The translations under genes and the position numbers were made by a program. Positions 1 through 5,884 of a stretch of 12,096 nt of DNA are shown here, one piece after another (position 1 is the stretch's first letter; every line of letters starts with the position of its first letter). The stretch covers positions 1 through 12,096 of the forward strand of contig JAANWY010000194.1 in NCBI GenBank assembly GCA_018263655.1, read 5' to 3'. The notes beneath the pieces were generated by a model. That model had not been told where the DNA came from, did no database searches, and saw only the letters and a program-made list of their open reading frames with translations. The DNA is from Anaerolineales bacterium (GTDB lineage Bacteria > Chloroflexota > Anaerolineae > Epilineales > JAANWY01).

Positions 1-54
1 CAGGCCGAATTGTGGAAGGGCCGGGGAAGTAGGTCGCAGTAAGGGTGGCTTGTG

Positions 55-84
55 TTGGCGCGCATCCTACATGTCTGGTATAAT
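55..84 (+). promoter_or_regulatory. Extended -10 sigma70-type promoter for the ddl operon
   Basis: A perfect TATAAT hexamer lies at 79-84, preceded by TGG (76-78), which makes an extended -10 (TGnTATAAT). A -35-like TTGGCG (4 of 6 matches to TTGACA) lies at 55-60, with an 18-base spacer. Transcription would start near 91 and give a short leader of about 26 bases before ddl. It is the best promoter match seen in the window and fits the start of the four-gene operon. Confidence 0.65.
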
Positions 85-116
85 ACCGGCCGGAGCAGCT
101 ACGATTGGAGCTTGTA

Positions 117-1259
117 ATGGGAAACCAGAGAATCCGCGTCGGCATTGTCTTCGGCGGCCGATCCGGCGAGCACGAGGTGAGCTTGAGCTCAGCCCAAGGT
201 ATTATTCGAGCGGTCGACGAGAACAAGTACGAGGTGGTACCGATTGGCATTACCAAGGACGGGCGTTGGATTGCCGGCGGCGACCCGATGCAGAAACTAC
301 GCGCCGAAGCCGGCCAATCCGAGGCGCTGACATCCTCTTCTGAGAGAGCCCCCACTGAAGCATCGGACCCCTTGCTCGCACCACTGGAGCCACGGCGTGC
401 ACCGTTCACCACCCCCCACTCCCCGCTGGACTTAGACGTCGTCTTCCCCGTACTCCACGGACCTTTTGGCGAGGATGGGACGGTTCAGGGCCTGTTCGAA
501 CTCGCAGGGATTCCGTACGTTGGTGCAGGTGTGACGGCTTCGGCGGTGGGGATGGACAAAGCCGTGATGAAGGACGTCATCCAGGCCCATGGGCTACCCA
601 CCCTCGACTACCGTGTCGTCAAACGCGCAACTTGGGAAGCCGATCCCGACGGGGTGATGGCCGAAATCGAGGCGGGGCTTCCCTACCCTGTCTTCACCAA
701 GCCGGCCAACCTGGGTTCCAGCGTAGGTATCAGCAAGTGCCGCGATCGCACGGAGTTGCACGCTGGCCTAACTGAGGCCGCCCGCTTCGACCGCAAGGTC
801 CTGGCCGAACGGGGCGTCAACGGCCGCGAAATCGAGGTAAGTGTGCTGGGCAATGACGACCCCATTGCCTCAGTGCCAGGCGAAATCGTGCCCAGCCGCG
901 AGTTCTACTCATACGCGGCCAAGTACCTGGATGATGCCTCAGAGTTGCTGATCCCAGCGCCGCTATCAGCGGAGGGGACGGCGCAGGTGCAGGAACTGGC
1001 CATCGCGGCCTACACAGCCATTGACTGTGCCGGCATGGCCCGCTGCGATTTCCTGCTCGACCGGGACGGCGGTGAACTATATTTCAATGAACTCAATACG
1101 ATCCCAGGCTTCACCCCGATCAGCATGTATCCGAAGCTGTGGAAAGCGTCAGGCATCCCCTATTCGGAACTCATCGACCGCCTTATCCAACTCGCTCTCG
1201 AGCGCCACGCTGACAAGCAGCGCTCAAAGACATCGTTTGATGTGTCAGAGGCAAAATGA
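117..1259 (+). CDS. ddl: D-alanine--D-alanine ligase
   Basis: ATP-dependent cytoplasmic ligase that joins two D-Ala to make the dipeptide end of the peptidoglycan precursor. The ATG at 117 is chosen because GGAG (107-110) lies 6 bases upstream; an in-frame TTG at 105 would leave no room for it. The 380-residue product has the N-terminal GGRSGEHEVS (13-22), HGPFGEDGTVQG (114-125), ATP-grasp segments MDK (146-148) and KPANLGSSVG (195-204), the omega-loop region EFYSYAAKY (262-270) with the Tyr typical of D-Ala-D-Ala rather than D-Ala-D-Lac ligases, and the Mg/substrate segment NELNTIPGFT (324-333). Residues about 60-102 form a variable, Pro/Ser-rich insert before the conserved core, which makes it slightly longer than a typical DdlB. 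The stop overlaps the next start (ATGA), so translation is probably coupled. Its presence implies a peptidoglycan wall. Confidence 0.96.
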   Translation: MGNQRIRVGIVFGGRSGEHEVSLSSAQGIIRAVDENKYEVVPIGITKDGRWIAGGDPMQKLRAEAGQSEALTSSSERAPTEASDPLLAPLEPRRAPFTTPHSPLDLDVVFPVLHGPFGEDGTVQGLFELAGIPYVGAGVTASAVGMDKAVMKDVIQAHGLPTLDYRVVKRATWEADPDGVMAEIEAGLPYPVFTKPANLGSSVGISKCRDRTELHAGLTEAARFDRKVLAERGVNGREIEVSVLGNDDPIASVPGEIVPSREFYSYAAKYLDDASELLIPAPLSAEGTAQVQELAIAAYTAIDCAGMARCDFLLDRDGGELYFNELNTIPGFTPISMYPKLWKASGIPYSELIDRLIQLALERHADKQRSKTSFDVSEAK

Positions 1260-2425
1260 CCGAAACTAGACGCGTTGTTCTATCCGACATGGGCTTTCGC
1301 GGCGACACCATCGCCAAGGTCGATGACAATCTCTGGTTCGTGGCCGGCGGCATTCCCGGCGAGGAGGTCGTCGTCGAAATCGCAAAGCGTGACCGGCGGT
1401 TCACCTACGCCAAAGTGAAAGAAGTCATCGAGTCATCCCCGGACCGTATCGATGCGCCCTGTCCTTACTTCGGTAAGTGCGGCGGCTGTCAGTGGCAGCA
1501 CGTCGACTACGAGACCCAACTCGAGTTCAAGACCAACCTGGTGCGTGAACAGCTTGGTCGGCGCGGCGACTTCGAAGACCCTCCGGTCAGGTCCACCATC
1601 GGCATGGACGAGCCCTGGCACTATCGCAACCAGGCGCGCTTCACCATCGGCCCCGAGGGGCAACTCGGATTCAACACGCATTTCCGGAACAAGTTCCTGC
1701 CCATCGACGAGTGCCTCATCCTGCATCCGAAGATCAATGCGGTACTGAACGAATTGCAGGGTCGGTGTGAAGATGTCAAGCACCAAGTCGTGGTCCGCTT
1801 CGGATTCTACACCGGTGAGCTAATGGTGTTCCCGGAAGTCCCGATTGAGGATTTGTCCTTCGAGACTGGTCAGCGTTATTTTGAGGAAGCGTTGCACGGT
1901 CACCACTTCCAGGTGTTCAATTCGTCCTTCTTCCAAACCAACACCCGGCAGGCTGAGACCTTGAGCCGGCTTGTTCAGGAGAAGCTCGAACTGACGGAGG
2001 GCGAAGTCGTGGTGGACGCATACTCCGGCGTCGGTGCGTTCGCAGTTCTGCTTGCAGATCGTGCCGGCCGCGTCATCGCCATCGAAGAATCGGCGTCGGC
2101 CATGGCTGACGCTCGCGAGAACATTCAGGGCCTTGACAATATAGACCTCATTGAGGGCCGGACCGAGGAGACGCTGCCAGAACTTGAAGGTCCCATCGAT
2201 GCTGTGATTCTCGATCCGCCGCGCGCCGGCTGCCGGCCCGTGGTGCTGGAGGCATTGATTGAGCGCCCGCCGCCCAAGATCGTTTACGTCTCTTGCGATC
2301 CGTACACCCTGGCCCGCGACCTGCGCGTTCTCGTCGACGGCGGCTTTGAACTCGTCGAAATCCAACCAGTTGACATGTTTCCCCAGACCTACCATGTCGA
2401 AAGTGTCACCACCCTGGTAGCGTAG
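1256..2425 (+). CDS. rlmD: 23S rRNA (uracil-5-)-methyltransferase, RlmD/RumA family
   Basis: SAM-dependent RNA m5U methyltransferase of the TrmA/RumA family, 389 residues. A TRAM-like N-terminal domain (about 1-60) precedes a [4Fe-4S] site with Cys69, Cys75, Cys78 (CPYFGKCGGC) and a fourth candidate Cys153. The catalytic domain has FFQTN (225-229), the SAM-binding DAYSGVG (254-260), DPPRAG (320-325), the nucleophile Cys347 in VSCDP, and the general-base region HVESV (380-384, Glu382). All residues needed for activity are present. The ATG overlaps the ddl stop by 4 bases. The exact target (U1939 as RlmD, U747 as RlmC, or both as RlmCD) cannot be told from the sequence, so the symbol is a family-level choice. 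The downstream gene begins 7 bases after the stop. Confidence 0.92.
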   Translation: MTETRRVVLSDMGFRGDTIAKVDDNLWFVAGGIPGEEVVVEIAKRDRRFTYAKVKEVIESSPDRIDAPCPYFGKCGGCQWQHVDYETQLEFKTNLVREQLGRRGDFEDPPVRSTIGMDEPWHYRNQARFTIGPEGQLGFNTHFRNKFLPIDECLILHPKINAVLNELQGRCEDVKHQVVVRFGFYTGELMVFPEVPIEDLSFETGQRYFEEALHGHHFQVFNSSFFQTNTRQAETLSRLVQEKLELTEGEVVVDAYSGVGAFAVLLADRAGRVIAIEESASAMADARENIQGLDNIDLIEGRTEETLPELEGPIDAVILDPPRAGCRPVVLEALIERPPPKIVYVSCDPYTLARDLRVLVDGGFELVEIQPVDMFPQTYHVESVTTLVA

Positions 2426-2432
2426 ATTGAAC

Positions 2433-3764
2433 ATGGACTTGTTTGAACACAGCCGGCAAGAGCAGATTCAGCGTGAAGCGCCGCTGGCGGCCCGCATACG
2501 TCCGCAGACGCTGGGCGAATTCGTGGGGCAGGCGCACATCGTCGGCGAGGGCCGGCTACTGCGCCGCGCTATCCAGGCCGATCAGCTCTCGTCGCTGATC
2601 TTCTGGGGGCCGGCCGGCACCGGCAAGACGACCCTGGCCAACATCATCGCCAACACCACCGAATCTCACTTCGCGGCTCTCAGCGCCGTATTGGCCGGCG
2701 TCGCCGACCTCCGCGAGGTCATCGCCGAGGCCAAGGACCGTCGCAACCTGTACGGCCGGCGCACCATCCTCCTCATCGACGAAATCCACCGCTGGAACAA
2801 GGCCCAGCAGGACGCCATGCTGCCCCACGTCGAGGATGGCACCGTGATCCTCATTGGGGCCACGACGGAGAACCCCTATTTCTCCGTCATTTCTCCGCTG
2901 GTGTCGCGCTCGCGCATTTTCCAACTGGAGCCGCTGTCCGAGGATGATGTGCGGGCTATTCTCCAACATGCGCTGGACGATGGCGAGCGTGGCTACGGAC
3001 AGGTCGAGGTCGCTGTGAGCGAGGAGGCCATGGCCCACATCGTCAACATGGCCGGCGGCGATGCACGCAACGCGCTCAACGCGCTGGAGTTGGCGGTGGA
3101 AACGACACCGCCGGCCGGCGCTGGTGTGATCCAGATCGACCTGGCGGTGGCCGAGGAATCCATCCAACGGCGAGCGTTGCGTTACGACAAAGGTGGCGAC
3201 GAGCACTATGATACGATTTCGGCCTTCATCAAGAGCATTCGCGGCTCCGACCCCGACGCGGCCCTCTACTGGCTGGCGAAGATGATGTACGCTGGCGAGG
3301 ATCCGCGCTTCATCGCGCGCCGGCTCGTCGTCCACGCGTCGGAGGACATTGGCCTGGCTGACCCGATGGCCCTCGTCGTTGCCACATCGGCTGCGCACGC
3401 CGTCGAGTACGTCGGCATGCCCGAGGCCAAGCTCAATCTGGCTGAAGCGACGTTGTACTTGGCCACAGCCCCGAAGTCGAACTCCGTGCTGTCTATCACC
3501 GAGGCGCTGCGCGACGTGGAGCGCGAGGGCGAGACCGATGTTCCCAAGCACCTGAAAGACGCCAGTCGCGACGCCGAAGGCCTGGGCCATGGCGAGGGGT
3601 ACGAGTATCCGCATGACTTCCCCGACCGCCACGTGGTGCAACAGTACCTGCCGGCGGCATTGCGAGGCCGGCGGTGGTACAAGCCCAGTGACCAGGGCTA
3701 CGAGGGCGAGATCGCCGAGCGCTTGACGAGATGGCGCCAGGACACGAAGGAGGGTAAACAGTGA
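2433..3764 (+). CDS. rarA: Replication-associated recombination protein A (AAA+ ATPase RarA/MgsA)
   Basis: Clamp-loader-like AAA+ ATPase that acts at stalled replication forks with SSB. The 443-residue product matches the family length. It shows Walker A GPAGTGKTT (59-67), the family-typical LSAVLAGVADLREV (83-96), Walker B LLIDEIHR (113-120), sensor 1 GATTENP (142-148), the arginine-finger region SRSR (158-161), a sensor-2 segment GGDARNALNALE (208-219), and the MgsA C-terminal tetramerisation region beginning YDKGGDEHYD (251-260) and including HASEDIGLADP (301-311). Position 121 is Trp where IDEIHRFNK is usual, a minor change. The ATG at 2433 is preferred over an in-frame TTG at 2427. No strong Shine-Dalgarno is seen, so translation probably depends on readthrough from rlmD, which ends 7 bases upstream. 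The stop overlaps the next gene's GTG. Confidence 0.95.
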   Translation: MDLFEHSRQEQIQREAPLAARIRPQTLGEFVGQAHIVGEGRLLRRAIQADQLSSLIFWGPAGTGKTTLANIIANTTESHFAALSAVLAGVADLREVIAEAKDRRNLYGRRTILLIDEIHRWNKAQQDAMLPHVEDGTVILIGATTENPYFSVISPLVSRSRIFQLEPLSEDDVRAILQHALDDGERGYGQVEVAVSEEAMAHIVNMAGGDARNALNALELAVETTPPAGAGVIQIDLAVAEESIQRRALRYDKGGDEHYDTISAFIKSIRGSDPDAALYWLAKMMYAGEDPRFIARRLVVHASEDIGLADPMALVVATSAAHAVEYVGMPEAKLNLAEATLYLATAPKSNSVLSITEALRDVEREGETDVPKHLKDASRDAEGLGHGEGYEYPHDFPDRHVVQQYLPAALRGRRWYKPSDQGYEGEIAERLTRWRQDTKEGKQ

Positions 3765-4375
3765 TCAAGGTTCAACCGAAAATTCAAAAGCCACCGCTTG
3801 TCCTGCACCTACCACCTAGTGCAAAGATGACGTCCGATGAATTCTTCGATTTCTGCCGGCTCAACCGCGACCTACGCATCGAACGCACAGCGGAAGGAGA
3901 CATCATCATCATGCCCCCTGCAGGAGGAGAAACGGGTGCACGGAATGCTGAATTGACCATGCAAGTTAGATTGTGGGCCAAGAAAGACGGCTCAGGTGTA
4001 GCATTTGACTCGTCAACAGGCTTCGATCTACCCAACGGCGCAACACGCTCACCTGATGCTGCTTGGGTAGAACGCTCGCGCCTGGCCCCCCTGTCATCGG
4101 AACGGAAACGGAAATTCCTGCCGCTGTGTCCCGACTTCGTCGTCGAATTGCGATCGCCTTCGGATTCGCTTTCAGCGCTGCAGGACAAAATGGAAGAATA
4201 CCGGGCCAATGGTGCAAGGCTCGGCTGGTTGATCGATCCCGATCAGCGGCGCGTGTACGTCTATCGTCCGGGGGCAGAAGTGGAACGCCTGGACAATCCG
4301 ACCGAATTAGCCGGCGATCCTGTCCTACCAGGGTTTGTTCTCGATCTGGCTGACGTTTGGGAGGTCGAAATCTAG
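3761..4375 (+). CDS. Uma2-family (DUF820) PD-(D/E)XK restriction-endonuclease-like protein
   Basis: A 204-residue protein of the Uma2 family, abundant in Cyanobacteria and Chloroflexota. The fold is of the PD-(D/E)XK nuclease type, but the biological role is not established. Visible family features are the N-terminal MTSDEFFDFC (23-32), SPDAAWV (97-103, Asp99), DFVVELRSPSDS (125-136, Glu129), and KMEEYRANGARLGWLIDP (143-160) followed by the VYVYRPG strand (165-171). The GTG start at 3761 is supported by a strong Shine-Dalgarno AAGGAGGG (3747-3754) 6 bases upstream and by the 4-base overlap (GTGA) with the rarA stop. The TAG stop lies inside the left terminal repeat of a MITE-like element (4372-4565), so insertion may have reset the C-terminus. 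Whether it works with RarA or is simply carried along cannot be decided. Confidence 0.85.
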   Translation: MIKVQPKIQKPPLVLHLPPSAKMTSDEFFDFCRLNRDLRIERTAEGDIIIMPPAGGETGARNAELTMQVRLWAKKDGSGVAFDSSTGFDLPNGATRSPDAAWVERSRLAPLSSERKRKFLPLCPDFVVELRSPSDSLSALQDKMEEYRANGARLGWLIDPDQRRVYVYRPGAEVERLDNPTELAGDPVLPGFVLDLADVWEVEI

Positions 4376-4565
4376 GATCTGTTGACATTTGCCGATTTCG
4401 ACGCTTCGATACGCCCTTGCAGGGCACTCAGCATGCGGAATCGGGCCAAAAACGACCCTTCGATACGGCTATCGCCTACCCCTCGTCGGGCCCTTCGATG
4501 AACTCAGGACGCCGCTTGGGAGGGGCCTCAGGATCCGTTTTTGGGCAAATGTCAACAGATCCTAG
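4372..4565. mobile_element. MITE-like element with 22-bp perfect terminal inverted repeats
   Basis: The 22 bases at 4372-4393 (beginning CTAGGATCTGTTGACATT) are the exact reverse complement of 4544-4565. The ends both read CTAG, which is itself palindromic, so CTAG could be a 4-bp target duplication flanking 18-bp inverted repeats. The 194-bp element has no transposase and no plausible gene. The interior carries several TTCGATACG-type motifs (around 4404, 4456 and 4494) and an inverted pair CCAAAAACG (4446-4454) / CGTTTTTGG (4536-4544). The left end covers the uma2 stop codon. The identity of any parent IS family is unknown. Confidence 0.75.
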
Positions 4566-4574
4566 CCTGGAGAG

Positions 4575-4588
4575 CCTGAATCTTCAGG
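4575..4588. repeat. Short perfect hairpin (6-bp stem)
   Basis: CCTGAA (4575-4580) pairs with TTCAGG (4583-4588) around a TC centre, just right of the MITE-like element. No T-run follows, so a terminator role is unlikely. The rest of 4566-4655 shows nothing recognisable. Confidence 0.3.
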
Positions 4589-4655
4589 TGGTGTAGCAGG
4601 ACGTGATCGCTTGGCGGAATGTGATACGTTATCCTCATTGATCCCTGGCTTTCGC

Positions 4656-4764
4656 GCCTACACAAGAAGAGACCGGAGAAAAGGGGTCGGTGGGGGCGGC
4701 CGCCCCCACCGACCCCTTTTTTCCGCATTTCGCAACTGCGAGGGCAGTAGCCTGAGTAGTTACG
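4656..4764. repeat. Dispersed intergenic repeat, copy 1 (interrupted)
   Basis: This stretch shares GCCTACACAAG(A/C)AGAG (4656-4671) and the 31-base segment 4734-4764 (AACTGCGAGG...CCTGAGTAGTTACG) with copy 2 at 5381-5454; the 31-base segments match at 28 positions. In copy 1 the two shared blocks are 62 bases apart, against 5 in copy 2, and most of the extra length is the perfect palindrome at 4679-4720. The right end lies only 7 bases before the Shine-Dalgarno of the next gene, so it forms part of that gene's leader. Confidence 0.7.
4679..4722. terminator. Very strong intrinsic terminator (42-bp perfect palindrome plus T-run)
   Basis: Positions 4679-4720 are a perfect palindrome, AAAAGGGGTCGGTGGGGG against its exact complement, centred on GGCC at 4698-4701. 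On the + strand it ends in six T (4717-4722); on the - strand it ends in four T, so it could work both ways. It would end transcription from the ddl-rlmD-rarA-uma2 operon and insulate the small Lrp-type gene downstream. An element of this symmetry could also be an exported or mobile palindrome rather than a simple terminator. Confidence 0.75.
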
Positions 4765-4786
4765 CAAGCTGAAAGGAGACAAAGCT

Positions 4787-5068
4787 GTGGTAAACGCAAT
4801 TGTACTGATCAAGGTGCGGCGTGCGCAAGTGCACCAGGTCGCCCAAGATCTACTTGAGCGACAGGGCGTGACGGAGGTGTTCTCAGTAGCCGGCCAATAT
4901 GACCTGGTCGCCATCCTTCGCACTCAGACGAACGAGGACATTGCTGACCTGGTAACGCATCAGATTCAGGACGTGGAGGGCATCACGGAGACCGAGACGC
5001 TGATGGCCTTCAAGGTTTACTCGAACTATGATCTCGAGCACGTATTTTCGATTGGTGCGGGATCGTGA
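4787..5068 (+). CDS. Stand-alone Lrp/AsnC-type ligand-binding (RAM) domain protein
   Basis: A 93-residue protein that corresponds to the C-terminal effector-binding domain of Lrp/AsnC regulators, without the N-terminal helix-turn-helix. Visible family marks are the opening strand AIVLIKV (4-10), GQYDLVA (36-42) and GITETETLMAF (65-75). Such free-standing RAM domains form the usual dimer or octamer barrels and may bind amino acids or modulate full-length Lrp proteins; DNA binding is not expected. The GTG at 4787 is supported by AAAGGAG (4772-4778), 8 bases upstream. It is flanked by a terminator on each side and so is probably monocistronic, with its promoter between 4722 and 4770 or within the repeat there; no clear hexamers were seen. 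Ligand and target are unknown. Confidence 0.85.
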   Translation: MVNAIVLIKVRRAQVHQVAQDLLERQGVTEVFSVAGQYDLVAILRTQTNEDIADLVTHQIQDVEGITETETLMAFKVYSNYDLEHVFSIGAGS

Positions 5069-5093
5069 GTTGATCCCAGGTCGGAGCCAGGTC

Positions 5094-5138
5094 AGAGCCG
5101 GGAATGAATGCTCGTCGTTCATCCCGGTTCTTGCTTTG
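5094..5138 (+). terminator. Probable intrinsic terminator after the RAM-domain gene
   Basis: CCGGGAATGAA (5098-5108) pairs with TTCATCCCGG (5118-5127) with one bulged A. Further outside pairing (5094-5097 with 5128-5131) includes one G-T. A T-rich but interrupted tail, TTCTTGCTTTG, follows. It lies 30 bases after the stop codon, in the right place to end this short transcript. Confidence 0.6.
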
Positions 5139-5261
5139 TAAGCGTTCAGGGGGCAACCCATGGAGCATCCCTTCGACAGGCTCAGGACGTCGCTTCGATA
5201 CGGTCTCCACTTCGTTTCGACCTACTCAGGATGCTAGTCCTGATACCTCCTGAACGGTTAC
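5138..5261. repeat. Small inverted-repeat element with REP-like core
   Basis: GTAAGCGTTCAGG (5138-5150) and CCTGAACGGTTAC (5249-5261) are inverted repeats matching at 12 of 13 positions, 98 bases apart. The interior contains CCCTTCGACAGGCTCAGGAC (5169-5188) followed by CTTCGATACGG (5193-5203) and ACTCAGGATGC (5224-5234), a pattern typical of bacterial REP-like intergenic palindromes and similar to motifs in the MITE-like element at 4372-4565. No coding potential is evident. Confidence 0.5.
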
Positions 5262-5320
5262 CTTGCTTTTTCTGCAATCCTGCTCCGGCGGGTGTGGAAT
5301 GCCCGTAGCCTAAACTTGGA

Positions 5321-5335
5321 CCGGTTGGAAACCGG
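5321..5335. repeat. Short hairpin CCGGTT/AACCGG
   Basis: CCGGTT (5321-5326) pairs with AACCGG (5330-5335) around a GGA loop. It is followed by CCTTTGACC rather than a T-run, so a terminator role is doubtful. It sits just upstream of the tandem repeat and candidate promoter at 5338-5370. Confidence 0.35.
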
Positions 5336-5337
5336 CC

Positions 5338-5359
5338 TTTGACCCGATTTTGACCCGAT
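5338..5359. repeat. Tandem repeat, two exact 11-bp units
   Basis: TTTGACCCGAT occurs twice back to back (5338-5348 and 5349-5359). Two adjacent identical half-turn-sized units next to a candidate promoter could be a regulator binding site; the -35-like TTGACC at 5339-5344 lies in the first unit. Confidence 0.6.
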
Positions 5360-5370
5360 TCCTATATACT
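5339..5370 (+). promoter_or_regulatory. Candidate promoter with long leader to the electron-transfer operon
   Basis: TTGACC (5339-5344, 5 of 6 to the -35 consensus) is followed after 18 bases by TATATA (5363-5368, 4 of 6); TATACT (5365-5370, 5 of 6) is an alternative with a 20-base spacer. The -10 region lies in the loop and flanks of a 7-bp inverted repeat ATTCCTA/TAGGAAT (5358-5377). A transcript from here would have about 500 bases of leader before the first gene at 5885. No better promoter was found closer to that gene. Confidence 0.35.
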
Positions 5371-5380
5371 TAGGAATGTA

Positions 5381-5454
5381 CGTGACTACTCAGGCACTTC
5401 GTGCCTACACAAGCAGAGGCCTCAACTGCGAGGATGGTAGCCTGAGTAGTTACG
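5381..5454. repeat. Dispersed intergenic repeat, copy 2 (intact hairpin)
   Basis: CGTGACTACTCAGG (5381-5394) and CCTGAGTAGTTACG (5441-5454) are terminal inverted repeats with 13 of 14 matches and one G-T. An inner hairpin AGGCAC/GTGCCT (5392-5397 with 5401-5406) overlaps the left arm. Copy 1 at 4656-4764 shares two blocks with it. The 74-base element looks like a small non-autonomous palindromic repeat. Confidence 0.65.
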
Positions 5455-5587
5455 AATGCACTTGAGTTTCTAGGCTACGTGATGACGGTCATTGGAATAA
5501 CAATATGAAGGGCTCGCAGGTGAGCCTTATTGACTGGTTCCGCAACTCAGGATCGCGTTTGAGAGGCATAGGGACTTCCAGGGAAAT

Positions 5588-5642
5588 AAACCTCTCCAAC
5601 ATAGCCTGTTTTCCCCAGAAACCCTTGGGTTTTTGGGAGGTT
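5588..5642. other. Leader hairpin in a long non-coding stretch
   Basis: CCCAGAAACCC (5614-5624) pairs with GGGTTTTTGGG (5627-5637) as an 11-bp near-perfect stem with one G-T; AACCT (5589-5593) and AGGTT (5638-5642) can extend it around an asymmetric bulge. It lies in the stretch 5455-5884, which has no convincing gene: the short open frames there lack ribosome binding sites and family features. No known riboswitch class was recognised. Confidence 0.45.
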
Positions 5643-5716
5643 TTGAATTCTGGAATCCCCATAACCGGGGCCTATCAGCCCAGATACGTCCCCTTTATTG
5701 TTTACACAGATCGGGT

Positions 5717-5759
5717 GACGGTTGGACCGCAATCTTCAGGGTGATCGGCCACAACCGTC
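5717..5759. other. Second leader hairpin upstream of the electron-transfer operon
   Basis: GACGGTTG (5717-5724) is perfectly complementary to CAACCGTC (5752-5759), enclosing 27 bases with possible inner CCG/CGG pairing. No T-run follows. It lies about 125 bases before the start at 5885 and could be part of a structured 5' leader. The remaining 5760-5871 shows no clear promoter or gene. Confidence 0.4.
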
Positions 5760-5884
5760 CCGCTGACCAGCATGCCCCCTCCTTGCTACCATTTCCTAGA
5801 AAGGCGACGCCTGTTCTTGGATGACGGCATGTTTCCACACAATACGATCTCCCAATATGTGCTTGTTGCACAGGAGGTGCCTTA

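Noticed and set aside
2556..3641. A 361-codon open frame on the - strand opposite rarA
   Set aside because: The + strand carries a complete RarA with all motifs; the reverse frame has no recognisable domain and fits a GC-driven shadow.
4372..5454. CRISPR array
   Set aside because: The repeats are few, unevenly spaced and unlike each other, with no regular spacers and no cas genes.
5505..5744. A 79-codon + strand frame in the non-coding stretch
   Set aside because: No convincing ribosome binding site, no family similarity seen, and it overlaps a strong hairpin at 5614-5637.
5455..5884. Known riboswitch or T-box leader
   Set aside because: Hairpins are present, but no conserved core of a known class (for example cobalamin, glycine, TPP, SAM or T-box) could be recognised by eye.
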